Source: an uncultured Ruminococcus sp.
GTDB taxonomy: Bacteria; Bacillota; Clostridia; Oscillospirales; Ruminococcaceae
Direction of reading: 5' to 3'
DNA length: 64,000 bases
Assembly: GCA_949291125.1 (NCBI GenBank)
Contig: CASEUJ010000002.1
Span: 1-64,000 of the forward strand
Shown: in pieces, positions 1 to 8,600 of the stretch
How the letters are laid out: every line of letters starts with the position of its first letter
Position numbering within the stretch: position 1 is the stretch's first letter
Notes under the pieces: model-generated
Seen by the model: the letters and a program-made list of their open reading frames with translations, nothing else
Database searches by the model: none
Told to the model about the DNA's origin: nothing
Translations under genes and position numbers: made by a program

Positions 1-62
1 TCACTTATCAGCGCTCGTCTTGCCTGCTGTTCTTCTGTTCCTTTTCTTCCTCTTCTGCTCAT
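1..62 (-). CDS. N-terminus of an unidentified protein, possibly an IS256-type transposase (partial)
   Basis: An ATG at 60-62 on the minus strand opens a frame that runs off the window after 20 codons. Its first residues, MSRRGRKGTEEQQARR, are very basic. A GGAGG Shine-Dalgarno lies 8 nt upstream (74-70) and fixes the start. The basic, charged N-terminus and the IS-like terminal sequence just upstream suggest a transposase, but 20 residues are too few to assign a family. The rest of the gene lies before base 1. Confidence 0.5.
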   Translation of the reverse strand, partial: MSRRGRKGTEEQQARRALIS

Positions 63-70
63 AATTAAAA

Positions 71-115
71 CCTCCGAAGTAGTGTCTCTTCTATTTTACA
101 CTACTTCAGAGGTTT
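71..115 (-). promoter_or_regulatory. Hairpin that pairs the ribosome binding site of the partial gene
   Basis: Bases 71-85 and 101-115 are inverted repeats (arms CCTCCGAAGTAGTGT and ACACTACTTCAGAGG). In the minus-strand RNA all 15 positions can pair, one as a G-U wobble, around a 15-nt loop. The 3' arm contains the GGAGG of the downstream start codon, so the ribosome binding site would be masked when the stem forms. Such stems are known in insertion sequences, where they block transposase translation on read-through transcripts. Confidence 0.6.
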
Positions 116-136
116 ACACAAATTCTGGGATAGACT

Positions 137-169
137 CGCTATGTGATGTTTTAACAATGCGCTATGTGA
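137..169. repeat. Direct repeat CGCTATGTGA x2, 23 bp apart
   Basis: CGCTATGTGA occurs at 137-146 and again at 160-169 in the same orientation, about two helical turns apart. The first copy begins at the presumed outer edge of the IS-like end. It could be a regulator-binding pair or part of a target site. Nothing else is seen between 138 and 210. Confidence 0.35.
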
Positions 170-210
170 TTTTGTTTTTATGAGTACATTTATCATGCTC
201 TTAACAAGTC

Positions 211-254
211 AAAAAACCTGTCTACGCAATCTCAAATGTAGACAGGTTTTGTTT
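211..254 (-). terminator. Rho-independent terminator (bidirectional) after the Gld-like operon
   Basis: An ACCTGTCTAC / GTAGACAGGT stem of 10 bp encloses a 12-nt loop. On the minus strand it is followed by TTTTTT, directly downstream of the DUF4340 gene. A shorter T run on the plus strand makes it plausibly bidirectional. Confidence 0.85.
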
Positions 255-271
255 GTATATATGTCGATAGT

Positions 272-1699
272 TTAGCTTTCTGCGGATGCAATTGCCTCCA
301 TCAGCGTCGTGTAGCAATCCAGCAAGTTTCCATTATTACTCAGAGTCTTTTGTCGTATTGTAACGCGGCTAAATTCTCCGTCAATAAATGCCCAATAGAT
401 GTTTTCTTGATATGGGACGAGTTCAACGGTGTGTACTGTTTCATCGTGAAGCGTATAGGTGAGTCGCAGTGCGACATCCTCTTCAGTATATATCGGCTCT
501 TTTGCATTTTTCTCGATTGATTCATAACGTAGATTTGACGCAGCATTGAAGAATTCCCGGAACGCTGCCACAGCGTTTTCAGAGCCGGAAAAATCTGTAC
601 CATTACAAGCATATGTCGCATTTTCAGAATCAATCGTGAAGGAAGTTTCGATATCCAAAGTCTGGTCGTTGTATGATCCTTGATACTGAATGGTCATGTC
701 GGTAACCGTGTCGATCCCAGGAGCATAAAGCGTATTCATAAGGTAATCATCTGTATCTGCCTGTAAAAAAGAAAGATAAGAAGAGTCGAAGATCAGCACT
801 TCGCCAGTTTCGACATTTAGGCAGTCTACATAGCTTGTGACAAGCGGATCATATTCTTCGAATAACAGCGTAGTCTTTGTACCATCAACTTGTTCAAATT
901 CAAAGACGAAACCTGGATCATCAAACCCGTATTCAGCATAATCTGCCTGTGTTACACCTTCATCGCCGAAATCATCGATCTCTAGCTGTTGGATCGTGAT
1001 GACCAGCGATGAGATTTTGGAACTGTCCAAACTGATCGGGATTTGATAGGGCTGCATCATAACCCAGCTGCCATCTTCCATAGAAAGGTCATAGACAATA
1101 TCATCACCGTTTTGCAGCATGATCCGGCAAAAATCGGATGTTGAATCTTGTACAACATAGCGATAACGCAGTTGTGTTTCCGTTACATCAAGATAACCGG
1201 CTACGTTGGCATCCACAAGATAGACGTGATCGCTGCCACCTTTCATCATGTAGAAATATTCACCTGTTGAGGTTTGCTTTCCGACATAGACGGTATAGGA
1301 TGTATCATCGACATCATATGTGATCGAAACCGGATCGTCTAGACCATATTTAGCAAGTGTTTCATTATCTGTCGTTCCAAGGTCTTCTTTCGCAGTCAGT
1401 GTGCTGCCATAACTACAAAGTGCTGTAATGTAATACGTGTTAATTTTCAGATCTTTAACGTTTGTCACAGTCCAGTTTTTGGTTTCGTCATCAATTTCTA
1501 TCGTATAATCCTGCTCGGTGGTATGCAGTTCAAGTTTTGTGACATTGTCGGCGTTAAAACTGGTGAGCTGCAGAGCAGCGGCTTTCTGCTCGGCATCTTG
1601 CTGCTGTTTTTGCTGGAAATGGTCAATAAAAAAGTATGTTCCCGCAGCGATTATAACCAGCAGAACTAAAACCAGCCCCAAAATGAGTTGTCGTTTCAT
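272..1699 (-). CDS. DUF4340 domain protein, membrane-anchored, Gld-like ABC operon
   Basis: 475 residues with one N-terminal transmembrane helix (about residues 5-26) and a long extracytoplasmic part rich in Tyr, Thr and Asp. The repeated pattern of short beta units, with blocks such as LAKYGLDDP and YAEYGFDDPG, is typical of DUF4340. It is the last of four genes in an operon with a GldG-like protein, an ABC-2 permease and an ATPase. DUF4340 proteins regularly sit at that place, and their biochemical role is unknown. AGGAGG lies 8 nt before the ATG, and the preceding gene ends 18 bp upstream. Family assignment is firm from pattern and context; function is not established. Confidence 0.82.
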   Translation of the reverse strand: MKRQLILGLVLVLLVIIAAGTYFFIDHFQQKQQQDAEQKAAALQLTSFNADNVTKLELHTTEQDYTIEIDDETKNWTVTNVKDLKINTYYITALCSYGSTLTAKEDLGTTDNETLAKYGLDDPVSITYDVDDTSYTVYVGKQTSTGEYFYMMKGGSDHVYLVDANVAGYLDVTETQLRYRYVVQDSTSDFCRIMLQNGDDIVYDLSMEDGSWVMMQPYQIPISLDSSKISSLVITIQQLEIDDFGDEGVTQADYAEYGFDDPGFVFEFEQVDGTKTTLLFEEYDPLVTSYVDCLNVETGEVLIFDSSYLSFLQADTDDYLMNTLYAPGIDTVTDMTIQYQGSYNDQTLDIETSFTIDSENATYACNGTDFSGSENAVAAFREFFNAASNLRYESIEKNAKEPIYTEEDVALRLTYTLHDETVHTVELVPYQENIYWAFIDGEFSRVTIRQKTLSNNGNLLDCYTTLMEAIASAES

Positions 1700-1717
1700 G
1701 AGATCTGCCTCCTGCGA

Positions 1718-3211
1718 TTAGGAATTGCGGCGCTTGACCCAGATCGCGACACCAATCACCAGAATTACGATCGGAATAATCGTCAGAACAACGATCAGCG
1801 TTGTGGCAAAGGATTCGTTTTGCAATGCAATATAGTCGTAAGATGATGATTTTGCATCAATACCCATATCCATATCGCTGTCATACATCCAGCTGATTGT
1901 ACTGAGCATCAGATATACTGGAATAATAACAGCTTCACCGATCGTTTCGCTTGTAATATGTTCATCATCCAAAAATTCTGCATTTCCAAAGACTACCATC
2001 TTAGATGAATTCCATGCATTGTTGGTAGAGTGCGCTGCAAGGATCATATTTGTTCCTTCAATTTCTTCCGGGTCGTCACTGACGCCACCATATGGTTCAC
2101 CGACCGCAGTATCATATGTAGTGATCAAGGATGCGATAGTGTATTTGCCGCCTTCATCATAATAGGTGAAGCTACGAGATTCCGGCATAAAGGTATAGAT
2201 CCCTTGATTGATCAGAGATGATGTGAGGTCTGCTGCTTCGCTGTCATCCTCTAACTCAGTAAGTTGACACAAAACCATAGTATTGTCGCCAGAAAGGTGG
2301 TAATTCGAATTGGTCTCATAAACACGGTCATAGTCCATGTGGAACCCATAGTTTTCCATAATGTTTTCAAGATTAGTATAGGCAAATTCGCCGTCATTTG
2401 GAGACATCATCAGAGTGATATTTCCACCGGCCTCGAGATATGTGTTGAGGATCTCTTCTTCTGCTTCAGTGATATCGGCTGTCGGAGCAGCAACAAGGAT
2501 TAATGCAGCATCATCTGGTACAGCATCTGTCTCGGAAAGATTGAGCTCTTTTGCCAGATAGTTATAGTTAATCAGATTGTTGGTGAAGGTTGTATATTGA
2601 TCCAGAGATTTTTCACCGTGACCAGTCAGAAAATAAACAGTAGGTGTAAAGTCTTCGACAACGCTTTTGATTGTTCCGGTGATGAGGTTTTCACCGGAGA
2701 ATTCCTCATCAATCGTGTTTCCCTCATCATCTGTATAAGTTAGATACATCGAGCTCCCCGGAATACGCCGCGTATTGTTACCACATCGAATGATCATATC
2801 GCCGGTTGAGAGCGAGTATACTTCATCAGGATTGATTGATTCGAGCGTTTCAGTGTCTACATTTGGGTCAAAGTCGATCAGGTTGATACAATCGTGATTT
2901 TCATAGGCACGTAGTACCCGGTAGAGGGTTAGCGAATTGATATCGTTTTCGATATCGTTCATATCTGCCAGCAGATAAAAGTCAACAGTCACATCCTGCT
3001 CGTCCAATTCGCTGAGATAAGATTCTGTGGTGTTGCTCAGACTGAACTGCTTGTTGGCAGAAATATCCCAGTTAAAGTCGAGCCGCATGACGATCATATT
3101 AATAATAACCGCAATCACCAAGATTAGGATCACCAGAATCCATGCCATGCTAGCAAATTTGGTGTTTTTCCAGTTGCGGAATTTGTATTCTTTTTGTTGT
3201 TTTGTACTCAT
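1718..3211 (-). CDS. GldG-like ABC-type auxiliary membrane protein
   Basis: 497 residues. One transmembrane helix lies near the N-terminus (about 22-42) and one at the C-terminus (about 470-490, followed by KRRNS). Between them is a large extracytoplasmic domain with the segment VYFLTGHGEKS, characteristic of the GldG / ABC_transp_aux family. In Bacteroidetes GldG partners GldF and GldA; in Firmicutes the same trio occurs without gliding motility and its substrate is unknown. GGAGG lies 9 nt before the ATG, and the permease gene ends 6 bp upstream, so translation is probably coupled. Confidence 0.82.
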   Translation of the reverse strand: MSTKQQKEYKFRNWKNTKFASMAWILVILILVIAVIINMIVMRLDFNWDISANKQFSLSNTTESYLSELDEQDVTVDFYLLADMNDIENDINSLTLYRVLRAYENHDCINLIDFDPNVDTETLESINPDEVYSLSTGDMIIRCGNNTRRIPGSSMYLTYTDDEGNTIDEEFSGENLITGTIKSVVEDFTPTVYFLTGHGEKSLDQYTTFTNNLINYNYLAKELNLSETDAVPDDAALILVAAPTADITEAEEEILNTYLEAGGNITLMMSPNDGEFAYTNLENIMENYGFHMDYDRVYETNSNYHLSGDNTMVLCQLTELEDDSEAADLTSSLINQGIYTFMPESRSFTYYDEGGKYTIASLITTYDTAVGEPYGGVSDDPEEIEGTNMILAAHSTNNAWNSSKMVVFGNAEFLDDEHITSETIGEAVIIPVYLMLSTISWMYDSDMDMGIDAKSSSYDYIALQNESFATTLIVVLTIIPIVILVIGVAIWVKRRNS

Positions 3212-3217
3212 ATCAGG

Positions 3218-3949
3218 TTACCTCCTGCTCCAGCGTCTTTTTTCTACAGAAATGATCGTCCATGCTAGGAAGACTATGATCTCTGTGACATAGCCCACCA
3301 GGTCGGAAAGCTGGATCAGCCCCTGGGAAAAGATATCAAATTTTGTTTCATTTGAAAACCAGTCGAGCACGTCAGATAAAACTGGAACACTTGACAAGAA
3401 TGCAGTTGCTGCCATATTATCTGTCAGCAGCAAGATTAACATTGCAAGTTCGCTAAAAACAATTGCGATCAGTGGCATTTCAGTCAGAGAAGAGATCAGA
3501 ATACCGACCGCGATGCAGACCAGGCCAAACAGATAAAAGCCAATGTATGTACAGATTAGACTTGACCAGATCACACGGCCATAGATTGAAGTGATAATCG
3601 GATAAACCAGCGTTGCTGCAAGTAGGATCAATAAGACTGTCGCAGTTGCAAGAAACTTTGCCAATACGATTTGCGTGACATTCAGCGGACTCGACAATAA
3701 CAGTGTTTCTGTTCCGTTTTTGCGTTCTTCTGAAAAAGCCCGCATTGTCAGAAGCGGCAACAGGATAATAAAGTAGAATAAATTTACATAAAAAATCGAT
3801 GCGAATGAAAATTCATATGTTGCCGATGTGACGTTTGAAATATCCATGATCAACGTCAGAGAAAACGTCGCCATAAAAAAAGCAATGACAACATAGGCAA
3901 TGGGAGATAAAAAATAACTTTGTAACTCCTTTTTATATAGTGCAAACAT
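3218..3949 (-). CDS. ABC-2 type permease, GldF-like
   Basis: 243 residues from the chosen start MFALYKKELQSYF. Six hydrophobic segments span the chain, and the opening KKELxSYFxSPIAYV plus RAFSEERKNGTE are hallmarks of GldF-type ABC-2 permeases. An upstream in-frame ATG would add 29 basic residues that lie inside the ATPase gene, so it was rejected; AGGAGG is 12 nt before the chosen ATG. It should form the membrane channel driven by the ATPase encoded just upstream. The transported substrate cannot be told from sequence. Confidence 0.85.
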   Translation of the reverse strand: MFALYKKELQSYFLSPIAYVVIAFFMATFSLTLIMDISNVTSATYEFSFASIFYVNLFYFIILLPLLTMRAFSEERKNGTETLLLSSPLNVTQIVLAKFLATATVLLILLAATLVYPIITSIYGRVIWSSLICTYIGFYLFGLVCIAVGILISSLTEMPLIAIVFSELAMLILLLTDNMAATAFLSSVPVLSDVLDWFSNETKFDIFSQGLIQLSDLVGYVTEIIVFLAWTIISVEKRRWSRR

Positions 3950-3956
3950 GGCGGCA

Positions 3957-5030
3957 TTATTCCTCCTCTTTCTTTGCCTGAGGTGCAGTCTTTTCTCGGT
4001 TATCAGATGTCTGTGGCTTTGTTTTGCCTTGCGCATCTGTTTTCACCTCTGGCTCTGCTTCCATTTCTTCAAGCAGATCCTTCAGATTTGCACGCTTGTC
4101 CGGTTGGTTAACGAGCTTGACAAATACCTGCTCGAGATCCTTCTTCTCCGTGGTGACCTCTAATACTTCCATGCCGCGCTGTAACAACGCCGACAGTAAA
4201 GGGTTTCGCACGCTTTCGTTTTCAATTTCCACATCATAATTGTAGACACCAGTTCGTACAAACTGAATGTTGTCGACGCGTACAACTCCATTCACGCTTC
4301 TTGCAACACGCGGTACTTCACGAGAACTGCCTTGTACTGTCAGACGCAGTATGATGCCAGATTCTGCATTATCCTCAAGATGTTCAATCGTATCATTTGC
4401 CTTGATTACACCGTGATTGATAACAACGACCCGGTCGCACACAGCGCTGATTTCACTTAAAATATGTGAGCTTAAAATGATCGCATGATTGTGGCGCAGA
4501 TCCAGAATCAGATTGCGCACTTCCAATAGCTGCGTCGGATCAAGTCCTACTGTCGGTTCATCGAGGATCAAAACCGGCGGATCGCCAAGCAGTGCCTGTG
4601 CAAATCCCACACGCTGTTTATATCCTTTTGATAGATTGCGTATCAGACGTCCCTGGACATCCGTGATCTTTAACAGTTCCATCACACGTGCGACTTCAGT
4701 GCTGCGTTTTGCACCGGGAACACCTTTCAAACCTGCTGCAAAGCGCAGATATTCTTTTACCTTCATATCCGGATAAACCGGCGGGATCTCGGGGAGAAAG
4801 CCGATACAGCGCTTTGCCTGAACAGGTTGCTGTGCGATATCATACCCCTGAATCTTCACGGTACCTGCTGTAGACGGAATGACTCCTGCCATGATATTTA
4901 AGGTTGTGGACTTTCCAGCGCCGTTTGGGCCTAAGAAACCCAACACCTCATTTTCTTTGATCGTAAAGCTGATACCTTTTAATGCAGCTTTATTTCCATA
5001 GTATTTGGTCAGATTCTGAATTTCAACCAT
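3957..5030 (-). CDS. ABC transporter ATP-binding protein, GldA-like
   Basis: 357 residues from MVEIQNLTKYYG, with AAAGGAG 6 nt upstream; an in-frame ATG 33 bp earlier lacks a ribosome binding site. Walker A GPNGAGKST is at 34-42, the signature LSKGYKQR at about 133-140 and Walker B VLILDEP at 153-159. The first 300 residues match the GldA type of ABC-2 ATPase. The last 45 or so residues are a charged Glu/Lys-rich tail without recognisable fold. It leads the four-gene operon. Energy coupling to the permease is family knowledge; the substrate is unknown. Confidence 0.9.
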   Translation of the reverse strand: MVEIQNLTKYYGNKAALKGISFTIKENEVLGFLGPNGAGKSTTLNIMAGVIPSTAGTVKIQGYDIAQQPVQAKRCIGFLPEIPPVYPDMKVKEYLRFAAGLKGVPGAKRSTEVARVMELLKITDVQGRLIRNLSKGYKQRVGFAQALLGDPPVLILDEPTVGLDPTQLLEVRNLILDLRHNHAIILSSHILSEISAVCDRVVVINHGVIKANDTIEHLEDNAESGIILRLTVQGSSREVPRVARSVNGVVRVDNIQFVRTGVYNYDVEIENESVRNPLLSALLQRGMEVLEVTTEKKDLEQVFVKLVNQPDKRANLKDLLEEMEAEPEVKTDAQGKTKPQTSDNREKTAPQAKKEEE

Positions 5031-5081
5031 AAAATGCTCCTTTCCGCTTTTTTCTTTCGGCAAAAAAAGCAGCTACAATCT

Positions 5082-5109
5082 ATTATCGCAAAATAATATG
5101 TCGTTGTAA
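5082..5109 (-). promoter_or_regulatory. Possible promoter of the Gld-like operon
   Basis: On the minus strand TTACAA (5109-5104) and GATAAT (5087-5082) are spaced by 16 bp, about 50 bp before the ATPase start. Both boxes deviate from consensus, so this is a moderate call. Confidence 0.4.
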
Positions 5110-5414
5110 CATATATAAAATTACAATATTATGAAAATTAGAAAAAATGGATAAAAGACTCTATCGAACTGTCAGAAATGCTGGCAAGTATCGCAGAAAT
5201 TATATAAACCGATAGACCGATATAACGATTTCAGTATGCCATAGCTATGTGATAGTAGTATGAAAAAAATCAGGGCGTTCAGCGAAAAATCAAAAAACAC
5301 GGAAATCTTACACGAAAAAAGAATAGGATAAGACAAATTGCACAAAACAAGAATGCGAAATCTGTACATTGCTACAAAAATAACTGTGCTTTCGCTCTAA
5401 AATTGTGCAAAGGG
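5110..5414 (+). promoter_or_regulatory. AT-rich region upstream of the GH48 gene with inverted TTGCACAA/TTGTGCAA boxes
   Basis: No gene is seen in this stretch between the divergent Gld-like operon and the GH48 promoter. It contains TTGCACAAAA at 5338-5347 and the inverted TTGTGCAA at 5403-5410, the latter 4 bp before the -35 box. CTTACACGAAAAA at 5308-5320 resembles CTTACACAAAAA upstream of the GH9 promoter. Short direct repeats (CCGATAGACCGATA) lie near 5209. These are candidate operator sites; the regulator is unknown. Confidence 0.35.
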
Positions 5415-5443
5415 TTGACATTGAGCCGGAAGGGGTGTATAAT
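5415..5443 (+). promoter_or_regulatory. Strong sigma-70 promoter of the GH48 gene
   Basis: TTGACA (5415-5420) and TATAAT (5438-5443) are perfect consensus boxes with 17 bp between them. Transcription would start near 5450, leaving a leader of about 190 nt before the GH48 start codon. Confidence 0.85.
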
Positions 5444-5449
5444 TTTTGA

Positions 5450-5638
5450 TATGAAAGTGGATATCCTTGTGTTCGTTTTGTGAGAAATGAGAGGATTTCT
5501 CCACGAAAAGGCTGTTTCGTTTTGACATAAGCGATTAATCTGCCGGATGCCGCCGTACAAGGCGGAGCGACGCGGAAAACGGCCGCATCCATTTCTATTT
5601 TCTTACCTTATTTCTTATTGAGAGGGGAAATTCAAAAA
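5450..5638 (+). promoter_or_regulatory. Long structured 5' leader of the GH48 mRNA
   Basis: The last part is much richer in G+C than its surroundings. CCGCC-GTACAA-GGCGG (5550-5565) can form a tight hairpin inside an outer GGATGC (5545-5550) / GCATCC (5585-5590) pairing. GCCG (5542-5545) could alternatively pair with CGGC (5580-5583). No known riboswitch core was recognised. The ribosome binding site AGAGGGG sits just downstream at 5621-5627. Confidence 0.45.
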
Positions 5639-8600
5639 ATGCAATTCAAAAAGAGCAAAACATTTTTGGCTGCACTTCTGGCAACTGCGATGACCTGTTC
5701 GGCACTTGTACCGACTGCTGCATCTGCTGCCGGAACGAGAACCAAAGACGAGGCATATGGTGATGACACCTATGCAGCACGTTTCATGTCGTTATATGAT
5801 GACGTGGTAACAAACGGTGTGGCGAATGGCTATATGTCGTCGACATCTACTGTAAGCGGCGGTCTGGGTGTTCCTTACCACTCGGTAGAAGAGTTGTGTA
5901 TTGAAGCACCGGACTATGGTCATGAGACCACTTCCGAAGCTCTGTCCTATCTTGTATGGGTTGCTGCGATGCGCGATAACATTGTTAACGCTGCAAAAAA
6001 TGGTGAGGTTACGGTTGCAAATGTAAAGGATGCATCGACCGAATCCATCGGCGACCTTGTAAAGGCTTGGACAACGCTGGAAGCTACCATGATTCCGGAT
6101 GTACAGAGCGGTGGCGGTTCAACTTTCATGTCTCAGGGCTCAAATTTGAGCGCTACTTACAGCAGTGAGTGGCCACAGATTGAACTGTATCCGACGGCTA
6201 TGAAGAGCGATAAGACAGCAAGAAACCCGATTCATCAGTATTTCACAAGCGCTTATGGCAGTGACGAAGGTCTTTACCTGATGCACTGGTTGGCTGACGT
6301 AGATGACTGGTATGGATACGGTGCTGCAAATGGTTCTCAGTATTCTCAGGAAAATGTTAGCGGTAACTTTACACTGATTAATACTTTCCAGCGCGGTGAG
6401 CAGGAATCTTGCTGGGAGACAATTCCGCATGCCTGTGTAGATGTACACAATAGAGGATATGGTCTTTATGGTACAACTGGCATGAAGGGTTTCTTCAATA
6501 CCGAAGAACAGCCAGGCGAACAATGGTCCTATACCAACGCACCGGACGCAGAAGATCGTGCAATTCAGGCGGTTTATGCGGCAAACCGTTGGGGTGTTGG
6601 CGACCAGAGCGTCAACTCTAAGTGGGGTGGTCAGAAGACTCTGACACAGCTGGCTGCAAAAATGGGTGACCAGACACGTAATAATATGTATGATAAGTAC
6701 TATCAGAACATCGGTATTGGTGCGAATTATACTTCCTCCCAGAATGCAAATAATTATGGAGTTCAGTGGACTAGCCAGGATTTAGAAGCTAGTAAGCACT
6801 ATCTGATGAACTGGTATACTTCGTGGGGCGGCGGTCTGACTCAGAACTGGGCATGGCAGATTGGTGCGTCGCATTGTCACCAGTTCTATCAAAACCCGCT
6901 TGCAGCATATGCTCTGGCTTATGATACTGATAGTGATGGTGATCGTGGTCTGTCTGGTAATATGCTGGCACAGGGCGCGCAGAGCGACTTCCAGACTTCT
7001 TTGGAACGTCAGATGGAATTTTATCTGTGGCTGCTCTCGGCAGACGGTCCGATCGCTGGTGGTGCGACAAACTCCTACACAACAGAAGGAGGCAGCTACA
7101 CTGGCTATAGTGATTTGGATATCGCTACCTTCTATGATATGGCATATGTAGAGCATCCGGTATATGCCGACCCAGGTTCCAACCACTGGATTGGTAACCA
7201 GGTATGGTCTATGCAGCGTCTGGCTGAACTGTATTACTATGTAAACGGCACAGAGGATGGTAACATTCAGATTGCACAGACTGGTATGACACTTTCTGAG
7301 GCTCTGGAAACTGTTCTGGACAAGTGGGTTGGCTGGTTTATAGACAACACAATCTTGGGTGTAGCAAACGGTGAAAAGACATTTTCGGATTACTATGAAC
7401 CGTATGATACCACAATGACTGAGTTCACGATCCCGGATCTGTCTCAGGGTATTACAGATGATGGTGAATCCTTCTCTATTCCGTCCAGCCTGATCTGGTC
7501 TGGTCAGCCGAATACTTGGAATGGTTCTTATCAGGAAAACAGTGATCTTCACTGCACCATCGTTGGCTATGGTGATGGTGACCTCGGATGCGTATCTTCG
7601 CTGGCAAATACGTTGATCTACTATGCAAAGGCAAAGGGCGTTGAGGGCTCTGATCTGGCTGATGCTGAGGCTTCTTACAAGAGCAAGACTTCTGCTGCTG
7701 AAACAAGTGCAGATGATCTCGCAAAGCAGTCGCTGTATTTGGCAAAGGAATTGCTTGACAGAGAGTGGAATAAGTATCGTGATGATATCGGTTTGGGTGT
7801 ATCTGATCACAACACGAACCTTAATAGACTCTGGGAGACCAAGCTGGTTCTGCCGAACGGCACATATGTAACCGGCGATGGTCAGACGCTCCAGGCTTCG
7901 CGCTATACTGGTACCATGCCGAATGGCGATACGATCCAGGATGGTGTTGCATTTGTAGATATTCGTTCGAATTATAAGAATTCTGACATGTATCAGACTG
8001 CACTTGACTACTACAATGGTAATGGCGAAGATGTAGACGGCAACGGCTCGGTTGGCGTAGAAGACTACTACTTCACACTTCACCGTTTCTGGCATGCAGG
8101 CGATATCATGATGGCTCTCGGTGCAATGTATGAGCTGTATCCGGATGTAACACCGGACGACGCGACAACTCCAGATCCGGAAGGTGAACTTGTTCTGACT
8201 CCGAGCGATGTTGAAATCGAAGTTGGCGAAACTGAGACCATTGTTCCGACTGTTGATGGTGAAACTGTAAGTGGTGCAACATTTGAGTCGAGTGATTCTT
8301 CTGTTGCAACTGTTGATGAGAACGGTACAGTAACTGGTGTTGCAGAAGGTGAAGTTACTATCACGGTAACAACTCCGGATGGTCAGACTGCTACTGCTAC
8401 AGTTACGGTTACTCCTGCTGATACTACGACAACAGAACCGGCTGACACTACAACAGAACCAGCTGACACTACAACTGAGCCTGCTGATACCACAACGGTT
8501 GCTACTGCTGATCCGGATAGTAGTGGATTGCTTGGTGACGTAAACCTTGACGGCAGTGTAAATATGTCTGACAGTGTTCTGTTGAACAAGTACACTGTAA

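Larger units (their letters stand above)
1..137 (-). mobile_element. Probable terminal end of an IS256-family insertion sequence (partial)
   Basis: Read on the minus strand, the stretch from about 137 inward begins GAGTCTATCCCAGAATTTG and continues TGTGTAAACC. This resembles the terminal inverted repeats of clostridial IS256-family elements, which typically carry a TTTGTGTAAA core near the tip. It is followed within 60 bp by a perfect hairpin and then an ATG with a strong ribosome binding site, the usual layout of a transposase gene reading inward. The other end lies outside the window, so the family assignment is inference from the tip sequence and layout. Confidence 0.42.

Noticed and set aside
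5308-5592. Minus-strand frames of 62-94 codons in the GH48 upstream region
   Set aside because: They cross the GH48 promoter and leader, have no start signals and no protein-like composition.
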